DNA of 61,082 nt from assembly GCA_030448105.1 (NCBI GenBank), contig JAUJNP010000004.1, positions 30,959 through 92,040 on the forward strand, given 5' to 3'. The stretch is from Acidimicrobiales bacterium. Lineage in GTDB: Bacteria; Actinomycetota; Acidimicrobiia; Acidimicrobiales; Iamiaceae. Position numbers and translations under genes: made by a program. The notes below the pieces were generated by a model. The model saw only the letters and a program-made list of their open reading frames with translations. It searched no databases and was not told where the DNA came from. Positions within the stretch are counted from its first letter, which is position 1; each line of letters begins with the position of its first letter. Positions 1-8,857 of the stretch are shown here, piece by piece.

Positions 1-1117
1 CGCACCGGCGACCAGCGCACCGGCGACCAGCGCACCGGCGACCAGCGCACCGGCGACCAGCGCACCGGCGCCGACCTCACCGGCTCCCGCCCAGGACGGC
101 GGCATCGTCGCCCCCAACCAGGAGAAGACCGAGTGCCTGGCGCTCGGGCCGGTGGGCTTCGAGGGCAGTGCCCTCAGCCGGGCCAAGGCCGAGGTCAACC
201 CCAGCACCGGGGAGTGGCTGGTGAACGTCAGCATCAAGGACGGCGACAAGGCCCAGGCCAACGCCTTGTTCAACGCCTGCAACTCGGGCCTGCCCACCTG
301 CCCCGCCGGCGGCGGGCCGGGGCGGGCGGCCATCGTGCTCGACCGGGTGGTCATCTCCAGCCCCGCCGTGCAGGACCAGAACCTGGCCGACAACCAGTCC
401 TTCGAGATCACCGGCGACTTCACCGCCTCGGAGGCCAAGGACCTGGCCCTGGTGCTCCGCTACGGCGCCCTGCCGGTGGAGTTCGTGCGCAGCGCCGAGG
501 CCCGGGTGTCACCACAGCGGGGCGCCGAGTCGCTGCACGCCGGCCTGGTGGCGGGCATCGTCGGGCTCAGCGCGGTGGCCCTCTACATGCTCCTGTACTA
601 CCGGGGGCTGGGCCTGGTGGTGATCCTCGGCCTGGCCGTCTGGTCGGCCCTGCTCTACTCGATCCTGTGCTTCCTCTCGGCCAACAGCGGGCTGGCGCTC
701 TCGCTGTCGGGGGTGATCGGCATCGTGGTGTCGGTGGGCACGACGGTGGACTCCTACATCGTGTACTTCGAGCGATTGAAAGATGAGATCAAGGCGGGCA
801 AGACCGTACGCTCCTCCACCGAACGGGGCTTCCAGCGGGCCTTCCGCACCATCCTCACCGCCGACGTCTCCTCCTTCATCGGCGCCGCTCTCCTCTACAC
901 GTTGACGGTCGGACCGGTGCGGGGGTTCGCCTTCTTCCTCGGGCTCTCGGTGATCCTCGACATCGTCGTCGCCTTCTTCTTCACTCGGCCGGTGGTGTCG
1001 CTGCTCGGCCGCAACCGGTTCTTCACCGAGGCCCGCTTCTTCGGCGTGGCGCGGGGCCTCGGCCGTGAGCCGGTGGCCACCCCAGCCCCCGCCGCCGCCG
1101 CCGGGGGAGGCCGATGA
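1..1117 (+). CDS. secD: Protein translocase subunit SecD (5' end outside window)
   Basis: SecD pairs with SecF beside SecYEG and uses proton motive force to pull secreted proteins across the membrane. The open frame enters at base 2, so the first membrane segment and most of the periplasmic domain lie outside the window. Visible are an Ala-Pro-Ala-Thr-Ser repeat linker, the end of the periplasmic domain (ASEAKDLALVLRYGALPVEF, a SecD hallmark) and the RND-type membrane domain with about five helices, including TVDSYIVYFERLKDE. An internal GTG at 152 is open but cannot be the real start, because the frame is open and SecD-like upstream of it. The stop overlaps the secF start by 4 bases (ATGA), so the two are translationally coupled. 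Confidence 0.95.
   Translation, partial: APATSAPATSAPATSAPATSAPAPTSPAPAQDGGIVAPNQEKTECLALGPVGFEGSALSRAKAEVNPSTGEWLVNVSIKDGDKAQANALFNACNSGLPTCPAGGGPGRAAIVLDRVVISSPAVQDQNLADNQSFEITGDFTASEAKDLALVLRYGALPVEFVRSAEARVSPQRGAESLHAGLVAGIVGLSAVALYMLLYYRGLGLVVILGLAVWSALLYSILCFLSANSGLALSLSGVIGIVVSVGTTVDSYIVYFERLKDEIKAGKTVRSSTERGFQRAFRTILTADVSSFIGAALLYTLTVGPVRGFAFFLGLSVILDIVVAFFFTRPVVSLLGRNRFFTEARFFGVARGLGREPVATPAPAAAAGGGR
2..61 (+). repeat. 15-bp in-frame tandem repeat in secD
   Basis: Four exact copies of gcaccggcgaccagc run from base 2 to base 61, followed by a diverged partial copy. Each copy encodes Ala-Pro-Ala-Thr-Ser, so the repeat is a proline/alanine-rich linker in the extracytoplasmic part of SecD. 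It continues to the window edge, so the true copy number is unknown. Such repeats vary in length by slippage and are also common places for an assembly to end. Confidence 0.9.
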
Positions 1118-2385
1118 CGTCGACCTCCGCCACCACGCGCCGGCGCGGCCTGTTGACCCGGCTCTACCACGGTGAGACCAAGGCCGACTTCATCGGTCGC
1201 TGGAAGCTCTGGTTCGGCCTCTCGGGCGCCGTCATCCTCATCGGCCTGGCCGCCCTCTTCACCAGGGGGCTCAACCTCGGGATCGATTTCACCGGCGGCA
1301 ACGTCTGGGAGATGCCGGCGCGCAACGCGTCGGTCGACGAAGCCAGCCGGGCGGTCGAGGCCCTCGGCATCAGCGACACCAAGGTGCAGTCGGTGGGCCA
1401 GAACCTGCGGGTGCAGACCCCACCCTTCACCGGCACCGCCGCCGAGCAGGAGCGACGCTCGGCCGAGGTGGTGACGGCGCTGTCGCGGGTGACGGGCGTG
1501 AGCCGGGCCGAGGTCGAGGCCAACCAGGACACGGTCGGCCCCACATGGGGCCAGGAGATCTCGAGCAAGGCCCTCCGGGCGCTGGCGATCTTCCTGGTGG
1601 CCATCGCCGCCTACATCACGCTGCGCTTCGAGCTGCGCATGGCCATCGCCACGCTGGCCGCGCTGCTCCACGACCTGCTGGTGGTGCTCGGCGTCTACGC
1701 CCTGTTGCAGCTGCCCGTGACCCCGCCCACCGTCATCGCCATCCTGACCATCCTCGGCTTCTCCATCTACGACGGCATCGTCGTGTTCGACCGCGTCGAC
1801 GAGAACACCCGGATGTTGTCCTCGGGTGCCCGCATGACCTACACCGACATGACCAACCTGTCTCTCAACCAGGTGCTCATGCGCTCGCTCAACACCCAGG
1901 TGACGGCGCTCCTGCCCATCGTCGCCGTTCTGGTGATCGGGTCGCTGGTCCTCGGCGCCACCACCCTCCAGGAGTTCGGCCTCGCCCTGTTCGTGGGCCA
2001 GCTCTCGGGTGCCTACTCGTCGATCTTCATCGCCTCGCCGGTGCTGGCGCTGCTGAAGGAGCGCGAGCCCCGGTACCGCGCCCTGCGCAGACGGCTGGAG
2101 GAGCGGGGCGAGCGGGCCGGGCGCCGCCAGCCGAACCGGGCCGAGCTCGAAGCCGAGCTGGCCACGTCCGGGGAGACCGACGACGCGGCTGGCGACGGGG
2201 CGGACGAGGCCGTGGTCGGAGCCCGGGCCGGCGCCAGAGCCGCACGCCGGGCCGCCGGCTCCCGGTCGGCGACGGCGACGGCGCCGGCGTCGAGCACGAA
2301 GCCCCGGCCGTCGTCGGCCAACCGCCCCGGCACCTACTCGGCCAACCACCCGCCTCGGCCCCGCAAGAAGGGCAAGAAACGGTAG
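1114..2385 (+). CDS. secF: Protein translocase subunit SecF
   Basis: SecF is the partner of SecD in the proton-driven accessory complex of the Sec translocon. The 423-residue protein has a first helix at about residues 30-50, the SecF signature GIDFTGGNVWE just after it, a periplasmic domain to about residue 150, then five further helices carrying SIYDGIVVFDRVDEN. The last ~90 residues are a low-complexity Ala/Arg/Ser/Pro tail ending in a Lys/Arg cluster, longer than in most SecF proteins and probably cytoplasmic. The ATG overlaps the secD stop by 4 bases, and the apt start follows its TAG without a gap, giving a tight secD-secF-apt operon. Confidence 0.96.
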   Translation: MTSTSATTRRRGLLTRLYHGETKADFIGRWKLWFGLSGAVILIGLAALFTRGLNLGIDFTGGNVWEMPARNASVDEASRAVEALGISDTKVQSVGQNLRVQTPPFTGTAAEQERRSAEVVTALSRVTGVSRAEVEANQDTVGPTWGQEISSKALRALAIFLVAIAAYITLRFELRMAIATLAALLHDLLVVLGVYALLQLPVTPPTVIAILTILGFSIYDGIVVFDRVDENTRMLSSGARMTYTDMTNLSLNQVLMRSLNTQVTALLPIVAVLVIGSLVLGATTLQEFGLALFVGQLSGAYSSIFIASPVLALLKEREPRYRALRRRLEERGERAGRRQPNRAELEAELATSGETDDAAGDGADEAVVGARAGARAARRAAGSRSATATAPASSTKPRPSSANRPGTYSANHPPRPRKKGKKR

Positions 2386-2979
2386 ATGGGCGTGGACGCC
2401 CCCTGGCTGGCCGGCCATGTGCGCGACATCCCGGACTTCCCCCGCCCCGGCGTCACGTTCAAGGACATCACCCCACTCCTGGCCGCGCCCGACGCCTTCA
2501 TCGCCACGGTGGATGCCATCGCCGACCGGTTCGCCGACCAGCGGATCGATCGCGTCCTCGGCATCGAGGCCCGCGGCTTCATCGTGGCCGCCCCGGTGGC
2601 GTACCGCTTCGGTGCCGGGTTCGTGCCGGTGCGCAAGGCGGGCAAGCTCCCGTGGGAGATCGAGCGCCAGGAGTACGAGCTGGAGTACGGCAGCGACCTC
2701 CTCGAGATCCACCGCGACGCCATCGCCCCCGGCGAGCGGGTGCTGGTGGTCGACGACGTCATGGCCACCGGTGGTACCGCCGCCGCCACCGCCCGCCTGG
2801 TGGAGAAGCTGGGCGGCGAGGTCGCCGGGTTCGGGTTCATCATCGAGCTGACCTTCCTCGGTGGGCGGGCCAAGCTGGCGGGCCAGGAGATCGTGAGCCT
2901 CATCGAATCTGAGACGCCACGGGGCGAGAGTGCTGGCACAATCCGGAAGGTGCGGACCGTCGTGTGGGTGCTGCAATGA
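2386..2979 (+). CDS. apt: Adenine phosphoribosyltransferase
   Basis: Salvages adenine by converting adenine plus PRPP to AMP and pyrophosphate in the cytoplasm. The 197-residue protein has the type I PRTase PRPP loop [11 protein letters not shown] at residues 121-131, and [20 protein letters not shown] near the N-terminus is characteristic of Apt. It is slightly longer than the Escherichia coli enzyme, with about 15 extra C-terminal residues. The ATG directly follows the secF stop codon. Apt between secDF and rel is a recurrent actinobacterial arrangement, which supports both the identification and the lineage. Confidence 0.95.
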   Translation: MGVDAPWLAGHVRDIPDFPRPGVTFKDITPLLAAPDAFIATVDAIADRFADQRIDRVLGIEARGFIVAAPVAYRFGAGFVPVRKAGKLPWEIERQEYELEYGSDLLEIHRDAIAPGERVLVVDDVMATGGTAAATARLVEKLGGEVAGFGFIIELTFLGGRAKLAGQEIVSLIESETPRGESAGTIRKVRTVVWVLQ

Positions 2980-2983
2980 GGAG

Positions 2984-5204
2984 GTGCCGACCGTCGACCG
3001 CTGCCGTGGAGGCGGACGCCGCTGCTGGCGGTCGAGATGGCGCCCCTGCTGCAGCTCTACCGGTCACGGCACCCGAAGGCACCCACCGGCCTGATCGTAA
3101 AGGCCTACGAGGTGGCGTCCGGCGCCCATGCCGGCCAGCTGCGCAAGTCGGGTGACGCCTACATCTCGCACCCCATGGCGGTGGCCATGATCGTGGCCGG
3201 CCTCGGCCTCGACGAGGTCACCCTGGCCGCCGCCCTGCTCCACGATGCGGTGGAGGACACCGGGGTCAGCCTGGCCGAGGTGAGTCGCGACTTCGGGCCC
3301 GAGGTGGCGCTGGTCGACGGGGTCACCAAGCTGGAGCGGCTCGAGTTCGACTCCAAGGAGGCCCAGCAGGCGGCCACCATGCGCAAGATGCTGGTGGCGA
3401 TGGCCCGCGACCTGCGGGTGGTCATCATCAAGCTGGCCGATCGCCTCCACAACATGCGCACCCTGGCGGCCATGCCCGAGTGGAACCAGCAGCGCATCGC
3501 CCGGGAGACCATCGACATCTACGCCCCGCTGGCCCAGCCTCGGCATGCAGGACCTCAAGCAGCAGCTCGAGGACCTCGCCTTCGCCACCATGCACCCCAA
3601 GCGCTACGCCGAGATCGACCACATGGTCTCCCAGCGGGCCCCCGAGCGCGAGCTCTACCTGCTTCCAGGTGCTCGACGACGTTCGGGAGCGGCTGAAGGA
3701 GCTGCGCATCGAGGCAGAGGTGACCGGCCGACCGAAGCACCTGTGGAGCATCTACGAGAAGATGGTGCTCCGGGGCCAGGGGTTCGAGGAGATCTTCGAC
3801 CTGGTCGGCATCCGGGTGCTGGTGGACTCGGTGGACTGCTACGCCGCCCTCGGGTCGATCCACGCCACCTGGAAACCGGTGCAGGGGCGCTTCAAGGACT
3901 ACGTCGCCCAGCCCAAGTTCAACCTCTACCAGTCGCTGCACACCACCGTGGTCGGGCCCCAGGGCAAGCCCCTCGAGGTGCAGATCCGCACCCGTGAGAT
4001 GCACCAGCGGGCCGAGCTCGGGGTCGCCGCCCACTGGTCCTACAAGGACCGCGACGGCGCCGGCGCGGCCGGCGGCTCCGGGGACGACATGGTGTGGCTC
4101 AACCGCATCATCGACTGGCAGTCGGAGATCTCCGACCCCGAGCAGTTCTACGACCTGTTGAAGGTCGACCTCGAGCAGGACGAGGTCTACGTGTTCACCC
4201 CCCAAGGGGCGGGTGATCACCCTGGCCCGGGAGCCACCCCGATTGACTTCGCCTACGCCATCCACACCGAGGTGGGCCACGCCTGCGTGGGCGCCAAGGT
4301 GAACGGCCGGCTGGTGTCGCTCGACCACCACCTCGACTCGGGTGACACCTGCGGATCTTCACCTCCCGGGCCGAGGGTGGGCCCGAAGCGGGACTGGCTC
4401 AAGATCGTGGGCACGCCCCGGGCGGCCAACAAGATCCGCCAGTGGTTCTCCCGGGAGCGCCGCGAGGACGCCCGGGAGAACGGCCGCGACGAGCTGGTGA
4501 AGGCCATGCGCCGGGAAGGACTCCCGGTGCAGAAGCTGCCCCCGAAGCTGCTCGACGAGGTGGCCACGTCCCTCAACTACGTCGACCTCGACGCCCTCCA
4601 CACCGCCATCGGGGAGCACCACGTCTCCTCGGAGTCGGTGGCGGCCAAGGTGGCGAGGCTCCTGCGCAGCGGCGACCCCGACCAGGAGGAGCAGCTTCCC
4701 ACCACCGCCCGTTCACCCCGGCGCACCCATACCACCCGACCGTCGGCCGGCGTCCACGTGGAGGGCCTCGACGACGTCATGGTGCGCCTGTCCCGGTGCT
4801 GCACCCCGGTGCCCGGCGACGAGATCATGGGTTTCGTCACCCGGGGCCGGGGCGTGTCGGTGCACCGGGCCGACTGCGCCAACGCCGTGTCCCTGTCAGG
4901 GGTGCAGGGCGACCGCCTCATCGAGGTGGAGTGGGACGAGCAGCGCAGCGGCGTGTTCGTCGCCTCGGTGGAGGTCAAGGCCCTCGACCGACCCCGCCTG
5001 TTGGGCGACGTCTCCTCGGCCATGGCCGACCACCACGTCAACATCCTGGCCTGCGAGTCACGGTCGGGCGCCGACCGTGTCACCAAGATGCGCTTCGACG
5101 TGGAGCTCGGCGACCCCTCCCACCTCGGCGCGGTGGTGCGCAGCATCAAGGCCATCGACAGCGTCTACGACGCCTACCGGGTCGTGCCCGGCAAAGGCGG
5201 CTAG
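2984..5204 (+). pseudogene. rel: Bifunctional (p)ppGpp synthetase/hydrolase Rel, reading frame broken
   Basis: Rel makes and degrades the stringent-response alarmone (p)ppGpp. All parts are present but in different frames: HD hydrolase domain from 3037 (ISHPMAVAMIVAGL, LLHDAVEDT, KLADRLHNMRT), a short stretch from 3545 (MQDLKQQLEDLAFATMHPKR), then the synthetase domain, TGS, conserved-cysteine and ACT domains to 5204. Net frame changes fall near 3540 and 3660. Two compensating pairs lie at about 4198-4231, where the alternative frame reads TPKGRVITLARGATPIDF, and at 4350-4378, where it reads IFTSRAEGG. A GTG at 2984 followed by an indel near 2999 would give the expected N-terminus. Several breaks sit in C or G runs, so consensus errors are likelier than real decay; a single essential-type Rel would not be expected to be lost. 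Confidence refers to family identity. Confidence 0.85.
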
Positions 5205-5642
5205 GCCGGTCGCTTCCGGGGGCGCCACGAAGATGCAGAACGGGTGCCCGGCCGGGTCGGCGTATACGTAGAGCGGTTCGGCCGGGTCGTCGAAGCGGTC
5301 GAGCAGCAGGCGGACGCCGAGCGCGACCGCCCGCTCGTGCTGCTCGACCAGGGCGTCCACGGTCGGCACGCTCAGGTCGAGGTGGAGCTGCTGGGGTACC
5401 CCCTCCTCGGGCCAGGTGCTGGCCGGCAGGTGCTCGACCTGCTGGAAGGCGAGCCGGGCCGCCCCTGCCGGGTCGACCAGCACGAGCCAATCGCGTCCCG
5501 CCGGGTCCGGCTGGCCCGGGGGCGGGCGTTCGTCGCCGGGCCGGTAGTCGTATCCGACGAGCTGCCGGTAGAACTCGGCGAGGCCGCGGGCGTCGGTCGT
5601 GTCGAGGACCACCGAACGAAGGGTCGGGAAGGATTCCGTCAT
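5058..5642 (-). CDS. VOC (glyoxalase/bleomycin-resistance fold) protein
   Basis: A vicinal-oxygen-chelate fold protein. ATG 5642 is chosen because the sequence after it, MTESFPTLRSVVLDTTDARG, begins the first beta-alpha module (DARGLAEFYRQLVGYDYRP). The second module follows (QLHLDLSVPTVDALVEQHE, then YADPAGHPFCIF). Single-domain VOC proteins of this type have unknown substrates. Recognisable homology ends near 5215, but the frame runs on to 5058, antisense to the last ~147 bases of rel. Either the natural protein has a C-terminal extension or an indel hides a stop near 5200. It lies 4 bases downstream of the methyltransferase at 5647-6198, so the two probably share a transcript. Confidence 0.8.
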   Translation of the reverse strand: MTESFPTLRSVVLDTTDARGLAEFYRQLVGYDYRPGDERPPPGQPDPAGRDWLVLVDPAGAARLAFQQVEHLPASTWPEEGVPQQLHLDLSVPTVDALVEQHERAVALGVRLLLDRFDDPAEPLYVYADPAGHPFCIFVAPPEATGLAAFAGHDPVGVVDAVDGLDAAHHRAEVGGVAELHVEAHLGDTVGARP

Positions 5643-5646
5643 CGGA

Positions 5647-6198
5647 TCAGTATTCCCGGTCCCGGGTGCGGCGCCGGAGTGCGAGCAGCGCGGTCGGGCA
5701 CGTAGCGGGCGGGCGGAAAGCACCCGAGGGCACGGTCGCGCCGACCTTGGCGTCGAAGTCGACGGTCCAGCGTCCAGCGCCGGGAGCGCGCCCTGATGCC
5801 CACCGGCGGGCGACGTGGGCCGGCACCACCAGGTGGGCGGAGCTGAGCCGGCTGCCCGGGCCGACCAGGCGGCGGAGCAGGGCGGTGGTGACGGCGAAGG
5901 GCGGGTTGGCCACCACCCGGAACGGCCGGCGGGGCAGCCGGAGGTCGGCGGCGTCGACGGAGATGACCGTCACCGGGTCGTCGGCGAAACGCTCCCTCAG
6001 GCGCCGGGCCCGGTCGGGGTGGAGCTCGACGGCGATGACGGTTGCACCTGCGCTGACCAGCGGGCCGGTGATGGCGCCCTCACCGGCCCCGACGTCGATG
6101 ACCAGGTCACCCGGCTGCACGCCGGCGCCGGCGACCAGGCGCCGGGCCCAGCGGTCATCGAGGCGGTGCCACCCCCAGCGCCGGTCCCCGCCGGGCAC
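5647..6198 (-). CDS. Erm-family 23S rRNA adenine-N6 methyltransferase
   Basis: Predicted to methylate an adenine of 23S rRNA (A2058 in characterised relatives), which blocks macrolide, lincosamide and streptogramin B binding. The 183-residue protein carries an N-terminal WGWHRLDDRWARRLV, SAM motif I DVGAGEGAIT (about residues 35-44), the acidic VELHP after the second strand, and the catalytic NPPF in RPFRVVANPPF. It strongly resembles mycobacterial Erm(37) as I recall it, including the reduced C-terminal domain that makes this group shorter than ErmE or ErmC. KsgA/RsmA is an alternative, but that enzyme is longer and has a different N-terminus. GTG 6198 is the first start giving the Erm-like N-terminus. 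The VOC gene follows directly. Confidence 0.82.
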   Translation of the reverse strand: MPGGDRRWGWHRLDDRWARRLVAGAGVQPGDLVIDVGAGEGAITGPLVSAGATVIAVELHPDRARRLRERFADDPVTVISVDAADLRLPRRPFRVVANPPFAVTTALLRRLVGPGSRLSSAHLVVPAHVARRWASGRAPGAGRWTVDFDAKVGATVPSGAFRPPATCPTALLALRRRTRDREY

Positions 6199-6220
6199 GA
6201 CGCACCATCACCATTGTCAC
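6155..6220 (-). promoter_or_regulatory. Possible leader ORF overlapping the erm start
   Basis: A 21-codon frame starts at GTG 6220, has in-frame ATGs just after it, and ends with TGA at 6155, so it spans the start codon of the Erm-like gene in a different frame. Its predicted peptide contains VRRARR. Arg-X-Arg (+X+) is the class of motif at which macrolide-bound ribosomes stall in several known erm leaders. The overlap and motif are visible; a regulatory role is speculative, because short arginine-rich frames are common in this GC-rich DNA. Confidence 0.2.
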
Positions 6221-6277
6221 GCCGCCACCCTCGTCGCCAGCCCGGGCGCGGCACAACCGGATTTCGGTTCGCCCGCG

Positions 6278-6326
6278 ATCGTTCGGGCTGAGAGTGCCCG
6301 TTTTGGGCGTGTTCAGCCCGAACGAT
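6278..6326. repeat. 14-bp perfect inverted repeat with nested hairpin
   Basis: The arms atcgttcgggctga (6278-6291) and tcagcccgaacgat (6313-6326) are exact reverse complements separated by 21 bases. The loop itself contains gccc...gggc around gtttt. The right arm supplies the stop codon (TGA, 6315-6313) of the DUF4328 gene, and the element lies about 80 bases upstream of the Erm-like start. It could be a terminator, although no T tract follows on the minus strand, or an attenuator or operator for erm. Confidence 0.75.
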
Positions 6327-7065
6327 GCTGGCTGGCCGCGGCCAGGGCGCCGGCGGCGGCAGCATCGTGGTCGTCGGCGGCGCCTGCGGCGATGCGGCTG
6401 CCGGTGACGCCGGCCACCACGGCGAGCGCGGCCGCCACCAGCGCCAGGGCGAGGGCTGCCGGGAGCGAGAAGGCCGACACCACGATGGGCACGACCGCGA
6501 ACAGCGCCGCACCCAGGTAGCACCCCCACCACAGCTTGACCCGGGCGCGGAGCGGGTGGGCCTCTGGGAGCAGGTCGCGGACGACCTGGTAGGGGAACCA
6601 GTAGTTGACGATGGGCACGAACCAGGCGGCGGCGGCCCAGCCGGGGGTGTGGGTGGTCGGCCGGCCCAGCCGCCGGACGGTGGTGGTGGCCTGGTAGGAC
6701 CACACGCACAGCACCACCTGAGCGGCGGTGGTGAGCAGGCTGACCACGTTGAGGGCCAGGAACGCCACGATGAACCCGCCGCCGATCCGAGGGGTGGATG
6801 TGCTGGCCTCCGAGAAGGCATCTCCCATGACCTCGAAGTAGCCGGCGAAGATGATGGGCAGCGTGAGGACCGTGAGGGCGAGCCCCCCGCCCTGCACGAG
6901 GTAGGCCTTGCTGGCCCAGCCGGCCCACTTGCGGTTGCCGGCCAGGTCGGGCGCCGGCCCCCCGGTGGCGTGGCCGGTCCAGTCAGAACCGTCCCACCAC
7001 CGTTGGCCGCCAGGACGCCAAGGGTCGGCGTACCAACCGGGTGGGGTCACCGCAGGCGTGCTCAT
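6313..7065 (-). CDS. DUF2510/DUF4328 membrane protein
   Basis: Function unknown. The N-terminus has a DUF2510 module (PPGWYADPWRPGGQRWWDG, about residues 8-26), a short Trp-rich motif common in actinobacterial membrane proteins. The rest matches the DUF4328 pattern: a helix at about residues 56-77, another at 96-122, then WFVPIVNYWFPYQVVRDL, and two closely spaced C-terminal helices. ATG 7065 is preferred because it starts the DUF2510 module directly; a start at 7083 would add six residues. It lies upstream of the Erm-like gene on the same strand, but the strong inverted repeat at its stop codon probably separates the transcripts. Confidence 0.85.
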   Translation of the reverse strand: MSTPAVTPPGWYADPWRPGGQRWWDGSDWTGHATGGPAPDLAGNRKWAGWASKAYLVQGGGLALTVLTLPIIFAGYFEVMGDAFSEASTSTPRIGGGFIVAFLALNVVSLLTTAAQVVLCVWSYQATTTVRRLGRPTTHTPGWAAAAWFVPIVNYWFPYQVVRDLLPEAHPLRARVKLWWGCYLGAALFAVVPIVVSAFSLPAALALALVAAALAVVAGVTGSRIAAGAADDHDAAAAGALAAASQHRSG

Positions 7066-7096
7066 CCCGCGGAAGCTTGGCACGGCTCTCCGGAGC

Positions 7097-8827
7097 TCAG
7101 TGGACGGCGGAGCCGGCCTCCCGGGCCTCGGGTAGGCCGCCGCGAGGCACGAGCTCGGCGACCGAGCCGTCGACCACCGTGCGCCGTGGGGGGGCGGCGC
7201 GGGCCGGTGACGGATGATCGCCGCCGGCGGTCGTCGTGGCCGTGCAAGCCGCCCACCGGCGGGCCCGGTCGGGGTCGACCAGCAGGGCCTCCAACTCCCT
7301 GGCGGGCAGGGGAGGGCTGAACAGGTAGCCCTGGGCCAGCTCGCACCCCAGGCGCTGCAGCTCGGCCAGCTGCTCGGGGCGTTCGACCCCCTCGCCCACC
7401 GTCACCACCCCGAGGGCCTTCGCCATGGCGATGACGTGCTGGACGATGGCGGTGTCTTCGTGGCTGACGCCGAGACCGTCGACGAAGCTCTTGTCGATCT
7501 TGAGCATGTCGAGGCTGAAGCGCCGGATGTAGCTGAGCGACGAGTATCCGGTGCCGAAGTCGTCCAGTGCGAGCTGCACGCCCACTGCCTTCGCTTGTCG
7601 CAGGGCCGTCCACGCCGAGGCCACGTCGAACAGCAACGCACCCTCCGTCAGCTCAAGGCACACCTGGGTGGGGTCCACCCCGCTGGTGGCCAGTGCCGAG
7701 CTCACCCGTTCGCGGAAGTCGGCCTGGGCAAGCTGGCGGGCGGACACGTTGATGGTGACCTTGAGCGGCAGCCGCCCCGCGTGGTGGTGTTCCCACCGCT
7801 TGGCCTGGCGGCACGCCTCCTCCATCACCCAGGTGCCGACGGGCACGATCAGGCCGGTGTCCTCGAGGAGGGGCACGAAGTCGGCGGGCGAGATGATGCC
7901 CCGCTCGGGGTCGTCCCAGCGCAGCAGCGCCTCCACGCCGACCAGGGCGCCGGTGGAGAGGTCGACCACCGGCTGGTAGTAGAGGCGGAACTCCTCCCGC
8001 TCCAGCGCCAACCGCAGGCGGGTCTCGGCCGCCAACGGGGCGAGCATGTTGCCGTGGACGGCGGGGTCGAAGACGGCGTAGTGGCCGTTGCCGTCGGACT
8101 TGGCCTGGTACATGGCCACGTCGGCCGCTCGCACCAGCTCGTCGGGAGGGACGTCGGGATCCGACGCCATGGTGATGCCGATGCTGGTGGAGATGCGGAT
8201 CGTGTCGCGGCCGATGGTGAAGGGCGCCTCCAACCGCTCGATCAGCCGGGCCGCGAGGCGCTCCACCGCCGCCGTGTTCGGCAGCCTGGGGCAGATGGCG
8301 ACGAACTCGTCGCCGCCGTAGCGCACGATGCGGTCACCCGGCCGGAGCCCGTGCTCCAGCCGCCCCGCCGCCGCCACCATCAGCCAGTCGCCGACCTCGT
8401 GGCCGTAGGTGTCGTTGACCACCTTGAACCGGTCGAGGTCGATGAAGAGCACCGCCACCTGGCTGTTGTCCCGGTGCGACGCCCGAAGGTCGGCGGTGAG
8501 CCACTGGTGCAGGTGCAGGCGGTTGGGTAGGCCGGTGAGGGTGTCCTGGTGCGAGAGGCGGGCCAGCGCGCCCCGGACGCGCATGGCGTCTCGGTACCGG
8601 CGCAACGAGTACACCGTGGCCGCCGCCGGCACGAGCACGACGAGGGCCATGATGCCGTTGAGGTTGATGGTCTCGAACGCGTTCGACGACCAGTCGAGCA
8701 GGCGATCGATGGCCTGGAGCCGCATGGCGACGAGAGCCAGGACGATGCAGGCCACGACCAGCCAGGCCAGATCCGTGCCCGCTCGGCCGTCGGACCCCGC
8801 GACCGGCTCTGGGGCACGACGTGGCAC
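7097..8827 (-). CDS. Membrane GGDEF-EAL protein (c-di-GMP metabolism)
   Basis: Predicted to make and/or break cyclic di-GMP at the inner face of the membrane. Two helices (about residues 20-38 and 58-75) precede a GGDEF domain (95-250) with intact GGDEF at 171-175 and an RxxD product-inhibition site (RPGD, 162-165) exactly five residues before it. An EAL domain follows (270-515) with YYQP, EALLRW, INVSARQL, ELTEGALL, LALDDFGTGYSSL, KIDKSFV and GEGVE. All the usual metal and catalytic residues appear present, so both activities are possible. There is no PAS or other sensor domain. GTG 8827 gives the first helix intact. The next gene, DUF4328, starts 31 bases downstream. Confidence 0.93.
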   Translation of the reverse strand: MPRRAPEPVAGSDGRAGTDLAWLVVACIVLALVAMRLQAIDRLLDWSSNAFETINLNGIMALVVLVPAAATVYSLRRYRDAMRVRGALARLSHQDTLTGLPNRLHLHQWLTADLRASHRDNSQVAVLFIDLDRFKVVNDTYGHEVGDWLMVAAAGRLEHGLRPGDRIVRYGGDEFVAICPRLPNTAAVERLAARLIERLEAPFTIGRDTIRISTSIGITMASDPDVPPDELVRAADVAMYQAKSDGNGHYAVFDPAVHGNMLAPLAAETRLRLALEREEFRLYYQPVVDLSTGALVGVEALLRWDDPERGIISPADFVPLLEDTGLIVPVGTWVMEEACRQAKRWEHHHAGRLPLKVTINVSARQLAQADFRERVSSALATSGVDPTQVCLELTEGALLFDVASAWTALRQAKAVGVQLALDDFGTGYSSLSYIRRFSLDMLKIDKSFVDGLGVSHEDTAIVQHVIAMAKALGVVTVGEGVERPEQLAELQRLGCELAQGYLFSPPLPARELEALLVDPDRARRWAACTATTTAGGDHPSPARAAPPRRTVVDGSVAELVPRGGLPEAREAGSAVH

Positions 8828-8857
8828 CCCTCCCTGATCGGTTACCGGAGGCGCGGA

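Noticed and set aside
2..61. CRISPR array at the left edge
   Set aside because: The repeats are contiguous without spacers and translate in frame with SecD.
895..2976. 693-codon open frame on the minus strand opposite secF and apt
   Set aside because: It is antisense to two clearly conserved genes, is His/Gly/Arg-rich as expected for GC-rich shadow frames, and has no recognisable domain.
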